A DNA stretch of 64,000 nt, from NCBI GenBank assembly GCA_963678855.1, contig OY787448.1, positions 434,001-498,000 of the forward strand, in the 5' to 3' direction. Source of the DNA: F22 sp963678855 (GTDB lineage Bacteria > Bacteroidota > Bacteroidia > Bacteroidales > Bacteroidaceae). The first letter of the stretch is position 1. Each line of letters starts with the position of its first letter. The notes beneath the pieces were generated by a model, which saw only the letters and a list, made by a program, of their open reading frames with translations, had not been told where the DNA came from and did not search any database. Positions 1-7,491 of the stretch are shown in pieces. The position numbers and the translations under genes were made by a program.

Positions 1-1
1 G

Positions 2-1351
2 CCACATATGATTACTAAGAAGGATAATATATACACTGTAGATAGCGACAGTTACAACTTGCAGACGAATCTAACGGAAGCGATAAGTTGGACGGCTTCG
101 AGTAATGCTGCATGGCTGACTTTATCGGCCTCATCGGGTACGTCGTCAACTGGCCCTACTCTTCAGGTAGCTGCAAATAACACTGGCGATTGGAGATATG
201 GTCAGGTAAGTGTTATAGCTGGTGGTGAAACGCAAGTACTGGATATTAAGCAGCAACCTGCTGTACACGATATGCCTGTGGTAATACATGTGCTTAAAGA
301 TGGATCTAGCCAAACTGAAGATATTACAGAGGCAATGATATTATCGCTAGTGGATAGCATCAACAACCGATATGCTGCTATGCCTCAGTATAGTACGAGT
401 GGTACGTATGTAGGGGACTACGACATGGATATTCGACTAGTCCTAGCATCACAAGATCCTGAAGGTAATCCGACAACTGGTGTGTTGATGCACTCGGTAA
501 GTACAGCTAAGCGAGAGTCGCACGACTTCTTGGATTTTGAGAGCCCTATGACAGCTCAGGATAATCTGGATCATGACTTAGTATGGCCACAGAACAGATA
601 TATCAATATCTTTATATTCGAATTTGTAGATAGCGAAGGTAATCCTACTGGTGTGGTGGGTACATCAAACTTATGTCTGCTGCGTCCTGATATCAATGCG
701 CAATATCTTGGCTATTTTTATACCCTTCCTTATGGATCGGACTATAATAATGTGAACTCTATGTTCTCAGTGACATTGAGTACAAGACAAATGTATGCAG
801 GAACAGTTGGTCCGGATATTACCCACGATTTTGTAGACACTGCGGTACACGAACTGGGGCACTATCTAGGCTTATTCCATACCTTTAATGATGGTCCAGC
901 TCCAGGAGGTGATGATGCTGTAACAGATACTCCGAATTATGACCGCGCACTGTATGAAACATACTTGAGTGACGTAAATACAGCTATCAGTAATTACAAT
1001 GATGGAGATCGTTCAGTATGGACTACTTATACTGAAGCTGTATATGGAACTAGTCTAAGAGGTTATCGAATACCATTGGGTAGTACATCATCATATAGCT
1101 TAACCACGCTAGCACCAGATGCTTTTGCATCGACAAATATGATGGACTATTATTTCTATGTGACTGAAATGGTGACCTTTACTCCGCTGCAAACTCAACG
1201 TATGCGTTACGGAATAGCTCATTCACCTATGCTTCCACATGATGATACGTATACACGTGCTGCTGTTGATTTGCCATTCGATCCTCATCCTGAGATTGAG
1301 ACGCCTATTATTGACTTGCACAAGTCAACAGAAATCAGTCTGGAACGCTAA
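2..1351 (+). CDS. BACON-domain metzincin zinc metalloprotease, 5'-partial
   Basis: The frame is open to the left edge, so the true start and probable lipoprotein signal lie outside the window. A BACON-like beta-sandwich segment covers roughly the first 85 visible residues (WLTLSASSGT, then VLDIKQQP). It is followed by a metalloprotease domain with the metzincin zinc site HELGHYLGLFH and a Met-turn-like NMMDYYF. This architecture matches the Bacteroidales zinc-dependent metalloproteinase lipoproteins related to M43 pappalysins, inferred to be surface or periplasmic endoproteases. The visible ATG at base 8 is unlikely to be the start because it would leave the BACON domain without a signal peptide. 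A small gene follows 12 bases after the stop and is probably co-transcribed. Confidence 0.85.
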   Translation, partial: PHMITKKDNIYTVDSDSYNLQTNLTEAISWTASSNAAWLTLSASSGTSSTGPTLQVAANNTGDWRYGQVSVIAGGETQVLDIKQQPAVHDMPVVIHVLKDGSSQTEDITEAMILSLVDSINNRYAAMPQYSTSGTYVGDYDMDIRLVLASQDPEGNPTTGVLMHSVSTAKRESHDFLDFESPMTAQDNLDHDLVWPQNRYINIFIFEFVDSEGNPTGVVGTSNLCLLRPDINAQYLGYFYTLPYGSDYNNVNSMFSVTLSTRQMYAGTVGPDITHDFVDTAVHELGHYLGLFHTFNDGPAPGGDDAVTDTPNYDRALYETYLSDVNTAISNYNDGDRSVWTTYTEAVYGTSLRGYRIPLGSTSSYSLTTLAPDAFASTNMMDYYFYVTEMVTFTPLQTQRMRYGIAHSPMLPHDDTYTRAAVDLPFDPHPEIETPIIDLHKSTEISLER

Positions 1352-1363
1352 AAACACACTACT

Positions 1364-1621
1364 ATGGATAGAATAAAAAGAATGAAGAAGAGATATAATA
1401 CACCTAGTATGTCTATTATTTCCGTAAACATGGAATCTATGATTATGACTGGGTCATATGGGTTTACTGATGAAGGACAGATTAATACTCCAACGACTGG
1501 CAATTCAGTAGTAAACGACTCGTATAGACTGAAAGAGCTATCTTCGGATATGGGACGCACACTAAATAGTAGAAGTACGATGGGGTTTGGTGATGATGAT
1601 ATTATGGAGCTAATAGAGTAG
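1364..1621 (+). CDS. Small uncharacterised protein downstream of the metalloprotease
   Basis: This 85-residue protein has no recognised domain. It starts with a basic segment (KRMKKRYNTPSM) and continues into a Ser/Thr/Gly/Asp-rich body with an acidic end (GDDDIMELIE). There is no signal peptide or membrane helix. An alternative start is the second ATG at 1382, giving a protein beginning MKKRYNTPSM. Small proteins beginning with a Lys/Tyr/Pro-Ser-like motif are common beside secreted enzymes in Bacteroidales, but their function is not known. The 12-base gap to the protease stop suggests co-expression. The function is unassigned. Confidence 0.6.
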   Translation: MDRIKRMKKRYNTPSMSIISVNMESMIMTGSYGFTDEGQINTPTTGNSVVNDSYRLKELSSDMGRTLNSRSTMGFGDDDIMELIE

Positions 1622-2059
1622 TCATTTGGACTTGTTCTTTTAATTCGAAAGTTACGAATTTGGACAATTTTCTTACATAATGACACTAAGTGGTACACCT
1701 CAGATTTTTTACCAAGAATGGTAAACGTCCACTCAATAATTAATGCGCTTAAATCGACTAAAAATGGCCTCTACGAGCATGTCGATTTTTGCACTTTATT
1801 TGAAAGCTACAGAGAGACTTTGAAAATGTCAAATAAGTAGATATTTTCTGTATTTTAGAGTAATAATTCGGTCTCTTCCTAATTCCAGCGCGCGCAGACT
1901 ATAATACAAAACCGCTCAGACTATAATGCAAGCGCATTCGCAAGCCTTACAAACTGGCTGACATTACCTTATAGATGTAAGAAGCGAAGAAGCGACTGAC
2001 AAATTGTCAAAATCACATCTTCACCTCTTCTTATTTTATTATAATCTGAAAGGATTATT
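1622..2059. other. Intergenic stretch without recognisable gene
   Basis: About 440 bases follow the small protein gene. No ORF with recognisable content was seen on either strand, and no clear terminator hairpin. The stretch may contain decayed sequence. Confidence 0.5.
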
Positions 2060-2221
2060 TTATGGCTTCACAACCACTACACAGTAATTTGGAAAGCGAC
2101 CTTTCTTGGCCCTACCCCAGACTTTCGTCTTTCCTTTACCGACAACTGTCAAAGTTCCATTCTTGTCGACTATAAAAAAGAATAGAAGCTGTTTGCCCAT
2201 ACATTTGATAGGTAAAGACAT
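2060..2221 (-). pseudogene. Small ORF resembling a TonB C-terminal tail
   Basis: Starting at the ATG complementary to 2219-2221, this frame encodes 53 residues. The piece FFIVDKNGTLTVV resembles the F-V-D-K-D-G strand of TonB C-terminal or energy-transducer domains, and the remainder (KVWGRAKKGRFP) loosely matches the later part of that fold. The amino-terminal anchor and linker of a TonB protein are missing, so it is either a remnant or a chance ORF. The similarity was judged by eye. There is no clear promoter and no partner gene. Confidence 0.3.
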
Positions 2222-2255
2222 GCTCTACAACTGTTATTTAGCAGAAAAATAGCTA

Positions 2256-2290
2256 GGACTTGATTTTAACAAGTCCATTATTTATATTTG
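2256..2290 (+). promoter_or_regulatory. Promoter with palindrome over the -33 box
   Basis: TTG at 2260-2262 and TATATTTG at 2283-2290 are 20 bases apart, a good Bacteroidota promoter for the AhpD-like gene at 2329. The inverted repeat GGACTTG (2256-2262) and CAAGTCC (2270-2276) covers the -33 element and could be an operator. The regulator is unknown. Confidence 0.55.
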
Positions 2291-2328
2291 AAGCGTATAT
2301 GTGAAAACAAATCTTAAAAACGCACATT

Positions 2329-2667
2329 ATGAAAAACTTTAAAGAAATCTTAGCAGCCAATGGTGGCATGATGAATGATTTAGCAGGAGCTTCTCCTAAA
2401 ATGATGCAAGCATTTATGAAGATGCATCATCTTGGAACACAAGATGGCGCACTACTTACCAAACACAAGGAACTAGTGGCACTAGGTATAGGTATCCACG
2501 CACGATGCGAAGGGTGCATTCTTGCTCATATCAAAGGTGCTCTAGATGCTGGTGCAACAAATGATGAAATCGTAGAAACTATTGAAGTGGCACTCTATAT
2601 GGGTGGTGGACCATGTGTCATGTATGGTTCTTTAGCATATGCTGCTCTAAAAGAGTTGTCTGAATAG
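2329..2667 (+). CDS. Carboxymuconolactone decarboxylase (AhpD-like) family protein
   Basis: This 112-residue protein has the CMD/AhpD fold signature: Cys60-Glu-Gly-Cys63 followed by His67 (RCEGCILAH), and a conserved GGGPCVMYG segment near the end. In AhpD-like proteins the CxxC pair performs thiol-disulfide or peroxidase chemistry. Small single-domain members often act as alkylhydroperoxidase-like redox proteins. The length is typical for the family. It has its own promoter (TATATTTG at 2283) with an overlapping palindrome, and a strong terminator directly after the stop, so it is probably monocistronic. Assignment of the family is firm; the substrate is not. Confidence 0.9.
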   Translation: MKNFKEILAANGGMMNDLAGASPKMMQAFMKMHHLGTQDGALLTKHKELVALGIGIHARCEGCILAHIKGALDAGATNDEIVETIEVALYMGGGPCVMYGSLAYAALKELSE

Positions 2668-2684
2668 CCTTGACAAAATGGGAA

Positions 2685-2720
2685 GTGAGATGTTATCATT
2701 GGGTAACATCTCACTTTTTT
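2685..2720 (+). terminator. Rho-independent terminator of the AhpD-like gene
   Basis: An 11-bp perfect stem, GTGAGATGTTA (2685-2695) with TAACATCTCAC (2704-2714), is followed by six T residues. Confidence 0.9.
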
Positions 2721-2776
2721 ATTCATAATGCGTCTGGATTTACCCTGTCACAAATGTGAATTCATAAAATAATACT

Positions 2777-2784
2777 TATATTTG
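2777..2784 (+). promoter_or_regulatory. -7 box of the transglutaminase-like gene
   Basis: TATATTTG lies 25 bases before the ATG at 2810 and fits the Bacteroidota TAnnTTTG element. The -33 element is less obvious. Confidence 0.5.
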
Positions 2785-2809
2785 TATTTGGATATAATAC
2801 ATAGAAATT

Positions 2810-4882
2810 ATGAAAACAATGCGTACCATTATCTCAGGATTAGTCCTTGTGTTGTGTAGTGCATATAGCTACGCTCAAAAATCAAATCGCTTTACTTTAA
2901 GTAAAGACAAAGATTACAAAATCGAAATGTCTATACATAACGATACGCTTCGTGTAGACAAGTTTCCAACGACTTTGCAGTGCGAGCAATACCTAGTAGG
3001 CTTGAAAGCTACCTTTGATCTGACCGACCCTGTAACTAAACAAACCGTGCTTCCTATAAATTCAAGATGGATTAATAAGAGTTTTGTGCGTGTAGGCGAG
3101 CATGCCTTTGTGGATCTAACTCATCTTGAAGATGGCTTGTATGAAGTAGCCATCTATACACAAAAAAGGGGGGCGGAACAGTTCTGGAATCTAACAAGTC
3201 CATACGATATTATCCTAGAGGTGAAAAATCAAGTACCTTCTTTCGCCAATTCTTATTTTGGCATTGAGAACAAGGCGGTAATAGACCGCTTCCCTACTGA
3301 TGCTGCTTTCCTTGAAAAGTGCCTTGCGAATGAGAAGCAAATCAAGACGCAATCAGCCCCTGTTCAGAAAATATCTAAACATATTCTAGCCAATGTAGCA
3401 AGAAAGGGAGACAGAACAAACAGAGCTATTGTTCATGAGCTAATGAGTTGGATTGTAAAGAATATCACATTAGATGTAGGTACGTATTATCGTAAGGACT
3501 TAAATGTTGATAAGATGATTGGCCAACGTAGAGCAGTCAATGAAGGCGTAGCTATGCTTGCTGTTAGTGTGCTTCGTGCATCTGGTGTTCCAGCTGTTTT
3601 TATGCCATATAAAGCCTTAAGCTCAAATGCTGCTTGGTGGACTATCTCTAAGAGAAACAACACAGTACAACAGTATCTTCCAGTAGTCTTCTACGACGGT
3701 GCTTGGCATATATACAATCCTGCATTGGATATCAGTAGTCAAATCGCCTCTAAGGGGGTAGACATGTCTCTAGATTATTTCTCAAACAGAGGTAGACTAC
3801 AGTACAATGGTAAAGTAAAATTTCTTGTAGAAAATCATATCAATCCATTCCGTCCTGAGAAATATGCTATCGAACCGATGGATGCCTCTATCGTGGAAGG
3901 GCTGGATGCAAAAAAGCATATTGTAACTTCTTACTGTCGTCGTTATGCCATGGCTCTTGATATTGAAAACAAGCATGTGGTTGTAGATCATTTCCCGTAC
4001 ACAAATAGTTTCAAATTATGGAACGTGATTTGGAAAACGGATCAAGGACATCCTTATTTGTTCGATGATGGTTGTGTATATGACACACCTAAATGGGATG
4101 CAGGCAACTGGAATAAGGAAAGCTATTTCTTAAATGTCTTCGATGGCAATATGGAGCCTGTCTTTGGCAATAAGGATATAGAAGTAAAACGTACGAAGTC
4201 GGGTGTTGAGTTTGGGGTCACAAATAACTCGTTCAATAATATGAAAGTACTGAATGAGATTAAGATGACAGATAAGGTCAAAAACTTGTTGTTACAAAGC
4301 AATGACTTATACAAAGCGAATAATAAGCAAGTACAACGATTGGCCAATGAACTAACTGCTGGATTATCCAATGACTATCAGAAGATGGAAGCTATTCACC
4401 GATGGGTTAGTGGGAACATTTACTACGACTTGGATGCATACAAAACAGATAAGAAGAGAAAGACAAAGAATTTCTTCCAGTCTATCAAGTATTACAAGGC
4501 CAACAGGGTATCTTCTGTACTGAAATATCACCGTGCGGTATGTAGTGGTTATACGTTCTTAAGCGTATCGCTTCTTCGTGCTGCTGGAATCCCAGCTATC
4601 GGCATGGAATGTAAATTGCATAACAACGAAGATCATATCTTTGTTATGGCCTATTACAAAGATAGATGGGTGTTAATGGATCCTACGTGGGACTCTACTA
4701 ATAAATTTGAGTTTGGTAAAAACATGTATCAAAAGCAAACACCTACTCAAATGGTGTACTTTGATGTGACATTGCCATTTATCTCTCAATCGCACAAGTT
4801 TACTAAGGCATTGTTGAATATGAAGAGTTCACCGCTATCTTATTTCAATTTGGATATCCACATCCCCAAAAGAAGTAAGTAA
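2810..4882 (+). CDS. Secreted protein with a degenerate and an intact transglutaminase-like domain
   Basis: The 690-residue product begins with a Sec signal peptide (about residues 1-22, ending in SYAQ). It contains two transglutaminase/papain-like segments. The first (about 195-310) keeps the fold pattern (VSVLRASGVPA, then FYDGAWHIYNPALD), but the catalytic Cys position is Asn in AVNEG and the Asp position is Asn. The second (about 515-650) has a complete triad: Cys578 in VCSGY, His609 in EDHIF and Asp624 in MDPTWD. The protein is inferred to be a periplasmic or surface cysteine protease/transglutaminase-like enzyme, with the first copy serving in binding. It is preceded by TATATTTG at 2777 and stands alone. 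The substrate is unknown. Confidence 0.85.
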   Translation: MKTMRTIISGLVLVLCSAYSYAQKSNRFTLSKDKDYKIEMSIHNDTLRVDKFPTTLQCEQYLVGLKATFDLTDPVTKQTVLPINSRWINKSFVRVGEHAFVDLTHLEDGLYEVAIYTQKRGAEQFWNLTSPYDIILEVKNQVPSFANSYFGIENKAVIDRFPTDAAFLEKCLANEKQIKTQSAPVQKISKHILANVARKGDRTNRAIVHELMSWIVKNITLDVGTYYRKDLNVDKMIGQRRAVNEGVAMLAVSVLRASGVPAVFMPYKALSSNAAWWTISKRNNTVQQYLPVVFYDGAWHIYNPALDISSQIASKGVDMSLDYFSNRGRLQYNGKVKFLVENHINPFRPEKYAIEPMDASIVEGLDAKKHIVTSYCRRYAMALDIENKHVVVDHFPYTNSFKLWNVIWKTDQGHPYLFDDGCVYDTPKWDAGNWNKESYFLNVFDGNMEPVFGNKDIEVKRTKSGVEFGVTNNSFNNMKVLNEIKMTDKVKNLLLQSNDLYKANNKQVQRLANELTAGLSNDYQKMEAIHRWVSGNIYYDLDAYKTDKKRKTKNFFQSIKYYKANRVSSVLKYHRAVCSGYTFLSVSLLRAAGIPAIGMECKLHNNEDHIFVMAYYKDRWVLMDPTWDSTNKFEFGKNMYQKQTPTQMVYFDVTLPFISQSHKFTKALLNMKSSPLSYFNLDIHIPKRSK

Positions 4883-5033
4883 CGTGACAATTTCACCACT
4901 TGTATATTCATTGTAAATATATCGTAAATGCCATAGACTTAAACTCATTTTTTTTGGTAGTTATTTGCGAAATAAGATGTTTTGTGTTATATTACAAGCC
5001 TGTTTCGACTAGTAATTTTTCAAATAACACACT

Positions 5034-5441
5034 ATGAAAACGATTAACCTAGAGAATGATGCACAGGTAAAAAAGGTCAAGGGATTCGTCCAAGATTGGT
5101 TTGCCCATTTCGAGGCGCTAAGCAATGAAGAGTACTTCATACAGCACATCAATCCTAATGCGACTTTCCGATTTGTGGAAGGCGAATACTCAGGGCCTGA
5201 AGGATTTTGTACTTGGTACAGAGACATTCTACGCATGTATCTACCAAACAATGAGCACAGAATTGAGGCTATTTTTGTGGTAGAGAAAGATGGATACTAT
5301 CATGTGGATGTAGCGTTCCGTTTTTTGGGCGAAACCAAGAATGGAGAAGTTATGAAACTAGACATGCAAGAGTATTTCAAAGTTGAAATGCAAAGCAATG
5401 GCAATATGATGGTACTAGAGAATGTGGTGTACTCGGTGTAA
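5034..5441 (+). CDS. NTF2/SnoaL-like small protein
   Basis: This 135-residue soluble protein has no signal peptide. The sequence reads like a SnoaL/NTF2 cone fold: an N-terminal helix with VQDWFAHFEALSNEEYF, a strand with ATFRFVEGEYSGPEGFCTWYRDI, and C-terminal strands (YYHVDVAFRFLGE, then MLDMQEYFKVE-type). Such folds act as ligand-binding domains, isomerases or polyketide-type enzymes, so the role cannot be set from sequence. It is monocistronic, ending in a perfect 16-bp hairpin. The family call is from pattern recognition. Confidence 0.65.
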   Translation: MKTINLENDAQVKKVKGFVQDWFAHFEALSNEEYFIQHINPNATFRFVEGEYSGPEGFCTWYRDILRMYLPNNEHRIEAIFVVEKDGYYHVDVAFRFLGETKNGEVMKLDMQEYFKVEMQSNGNMMVLENVVYSV

Positions 5442-5453
5442 ATCACGTTTTGA

Positions 5454-5500
5454 TGAAAATAGAGCGACTTAAAGATACTTTTTGAGTCGCTCTATTTTCA
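5454..5500. terminator. Bidirectional hairpin between convergent genes
   Basis: A perfect 16-bp stem (5454-5469 with 5485-5500; core ATAGAGCGACT) lies between the NTF2-like gene and the 3' end of the minus-strand TerB-like gene. The flanking U-tracts are weak on both strands. Confidence 0.7.
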
Positions 5501-5534
5501 TATGTACAGTTATAATAAATTAGACAAGTGATGT

Positions 5535-6686
5535 CTAACAAGATACCCCCTGATAATATACACTTCTAAAATCTATACCATCGCAAGGATGCTTCACGTA
5601 TTTCTTAATTAGGTCGTAAAATTTACGATTTGGAGTATATTTTGTATCATCATATGCCACTGCATAACTCATATCTACCCACCCCAAGACATACAGCACT
5701 CTAGCTATCAACAGGTTCTTGTCAAAGGAACGATTCGTTTGTTTTGTCGTGGGCTCCTTATCATGAAGAAATTGTTGCATAATCACATAATACATAGCTA
5801 GTTTTCTAGTATTAGATACTTCTACTGGTTTAGTTGGGATATCCAATAGGGAGGAATCATATTCTTCCAAAAGCTGATTGCAGGCGCGTGCTATTAGGAA
5901 AATAGCTTGATCGTTGGCACAGCTATGTTTCTTCCTTTTATTGACACGAAGTATCAACTCTGCTTGAGACTCGAACTCAAGATAAGCATCTTTAGGGAGC
6001 TCATCACAAGGCTTCAAGTCTTGGCAAGCTGGATGCAACGCAATATTGCTTATTGCATCTCTAAGTGCACTAATTTCATCAACAATACTACTTTGTGGTA
6101 GGACTGCTGTGGCACATCTGTCTTCTACAACATCTTTTACAAATAAAACTAGATTCCAAAACGCTTCAAGATCAAAGTCATATAAATCAAGTGTGTCAAG
6201 CAACTCTTGATACGCATAGAACGTATTCTCAAGTTCTAAATTATCTGCTTGAGTACGTTGATTATTGTAACGTTCTAAAAAGTCGGAAGATGCTGGGGTT
6301 ATAGACTCGGCTGAATCATAGATGGATGTAATATAAGACAAATCATCAATGGATAGTACATCTCTATTGCTAGGTGTCGCGGCAGGTATGGCTAAGTCTC
6401 GAATGACTTGCAGCTCTTCTGGCACAACACCATCGCTTGTGGAACATGTATACCACAGAGTTTGCACTTCTCTAAAGTGAGGAGTGTCTAACTGATAGAG
6501 CTGTTCTTTCATTTCTTCCATCGTCATAGACTCTGCTTTTTGAAGCAAAGGTTCCAATGGTTCGTTATGTTGAATAGAGAACCAACGGAGAAATTGTTGC
6601 TCTTGTATGCTGCGGATATTATCTGCATGAATAATTAACAACAATGATTTCAGTATAGCGATGGTTTGTTGTGATGTATAGTCCAT
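5535..6686 (-). CDS. Uncharacterised protein with TerB-like N-terminus
   Basis: I place the start at the ATG complementary to 6684-6686 (MDYTSQQTIAI). An upstream in-frame start at 6767 would add a Lys-rich 27-residue tail unlike a signal peptide. The resulting protein is about 383 residues and predicted cytoplasmic. Residues about 8-80 (ILKSLLLIIHADN, then QEQQFLRWF) resemble the TerB/tellurite-resistance-like helical domain. The middle is rich in Asp/Glu/Leu, and the C-terminal part (FDKNLLIARVLYVLGWVDM) has no recognised domain. No neighbour gives a functional clue. Confidence 0.6.
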   Translation of the reverse strand: MDYTSQQTIAILKSLLLIIHADNIRSIQEQQFLRWFSIQHNEPLEPLLQKAESMTMEEMKEQLYQLDTPHFREVQTLWYTCSTSDGVVPEELQVIRDLAIPAATPSNRDVLSIDDLSYITSIYDSAESITPASSDFLERYNNQRTQADNLELENTFYAYQELLDTLDLYDFDLEAFWNLVLFVKDVVEDRCATAVLPQSSIVDEISALRDAISNIALHPACQDLKPCDELPKDAYLEFESQAELILRVNKRKKHSCANDQAIFLIARACNQLLEEYDSSLLDIPTKPVEVSNTRKLAMYYVIMQQFLHDKEPTTKQTNRSFDKNLLIARVLYVLGWVDMSYAVAYDDTKYTPNRKFYDLIKKYVKHPCDGIDFRSVYYQGVSC

Positions 6687-6844
6687 AAACGATTTGATAA
6701 GTTTTAATGCAGAGCAAATATAGTAAAAAAGCTTGTGTTTTAGGGCTTTTACACAGACTATTGTCACTTATGGGGCAGAGTTTTGTTTTTTTTCTTCCCC
6801 ATAGGGGTTGTATCTAGAATGTAGGCTGCTCGTATAGAATGCCC

Positions 6845-7004
6845 TATATTTGCTCTCACGATAATTGGTTGGATTTGATTTTATCAACTCCTATTTGTTA
6901 AGTGTAAATGAAATTTGGATGAATACAATAAATCTCTAGAAAAAGACCTCTCTCTAAATTTTTAATCGAGGGTGTTTCAGTCGTGAAACACCCTCGATTT
7001 TTAT
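6845..7004 (+). ncRNA. Candidate small RNA (promoter box plus terminator, no ORF)
   Basis: TATATTTG at 6845-6852 resembles a -7 element. It is followed after about 110 bases by a 15-bp perfect hairpin (6964-6978 with 6985-6999) with a short T tract. Only trivial ORFs of 4-6 codons lie between. A good -33 box was not found at the expected distance, so the promoter is uncertain. The region could instead be a leftover of a deleted gene. Confidence 0.35.
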
Positions 7005-7225
7005 ATACGTAGCCAATTACAACAAAAGGAACAAATTACTAACCTAAAATTAAAGAATAAACAGTCAAAAAACATTGTATATTTATAACCATAATGCAAC
7101 TAATCATATCACAAGAACTGTATATTAAAAACTAACAACAATGACCTATGATGAAAAAAATTAGCCATCATTTTAAAGGAAAATGTACGTATTATGCTAA
7201 GTAATACGCAACTTACCAGAAGTAA

Positions 7226-7489
7226 CCTTCGTATTGCAGAGCAAATTATAAAACGGGTCAATCAGGTAAAAGTGATGTTTTGCACCTTAAGAGTGAGCTT
7301 GCTCAAAACACACAATCGGCTATTGAAGCATTAATTCCTCTGTACTTAAGTGGTGGCGAGATGTGGGAAGGTATGGCCATATCAATTATGATTGGTCTAC
7401 TATTTGGTACAATCATCACACTCTTGTTTGTGCCTGTACTATTCAGCTTGCTGTATAAAGTAAAATATGACGAGACTTGGAGTCGCTGA
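7226..7489 (+). pseudogene. C-terminal remnant of an RND (AcrB/CusA-like) efflux transporter
   Basis: About 87 codons are open here, ending at 7489. The end, GGEMWEGMAIS followed by GLLFGTIITLLFVPVLFS, is the hallmark last transmembrane segments of RND pumps. The preceding ~1000 residues are absent: the frame closes with a stop at 7223, and upstream sequence to about 7005 shows no transporter content. The tail is fairly well kept, suggesting a recent deletion. A TTG at 7280 could start a 69-residue ORF, but this is unlikely to be a working gene. Confidence 0.75.
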
Positions 7490-7491
7490 TA

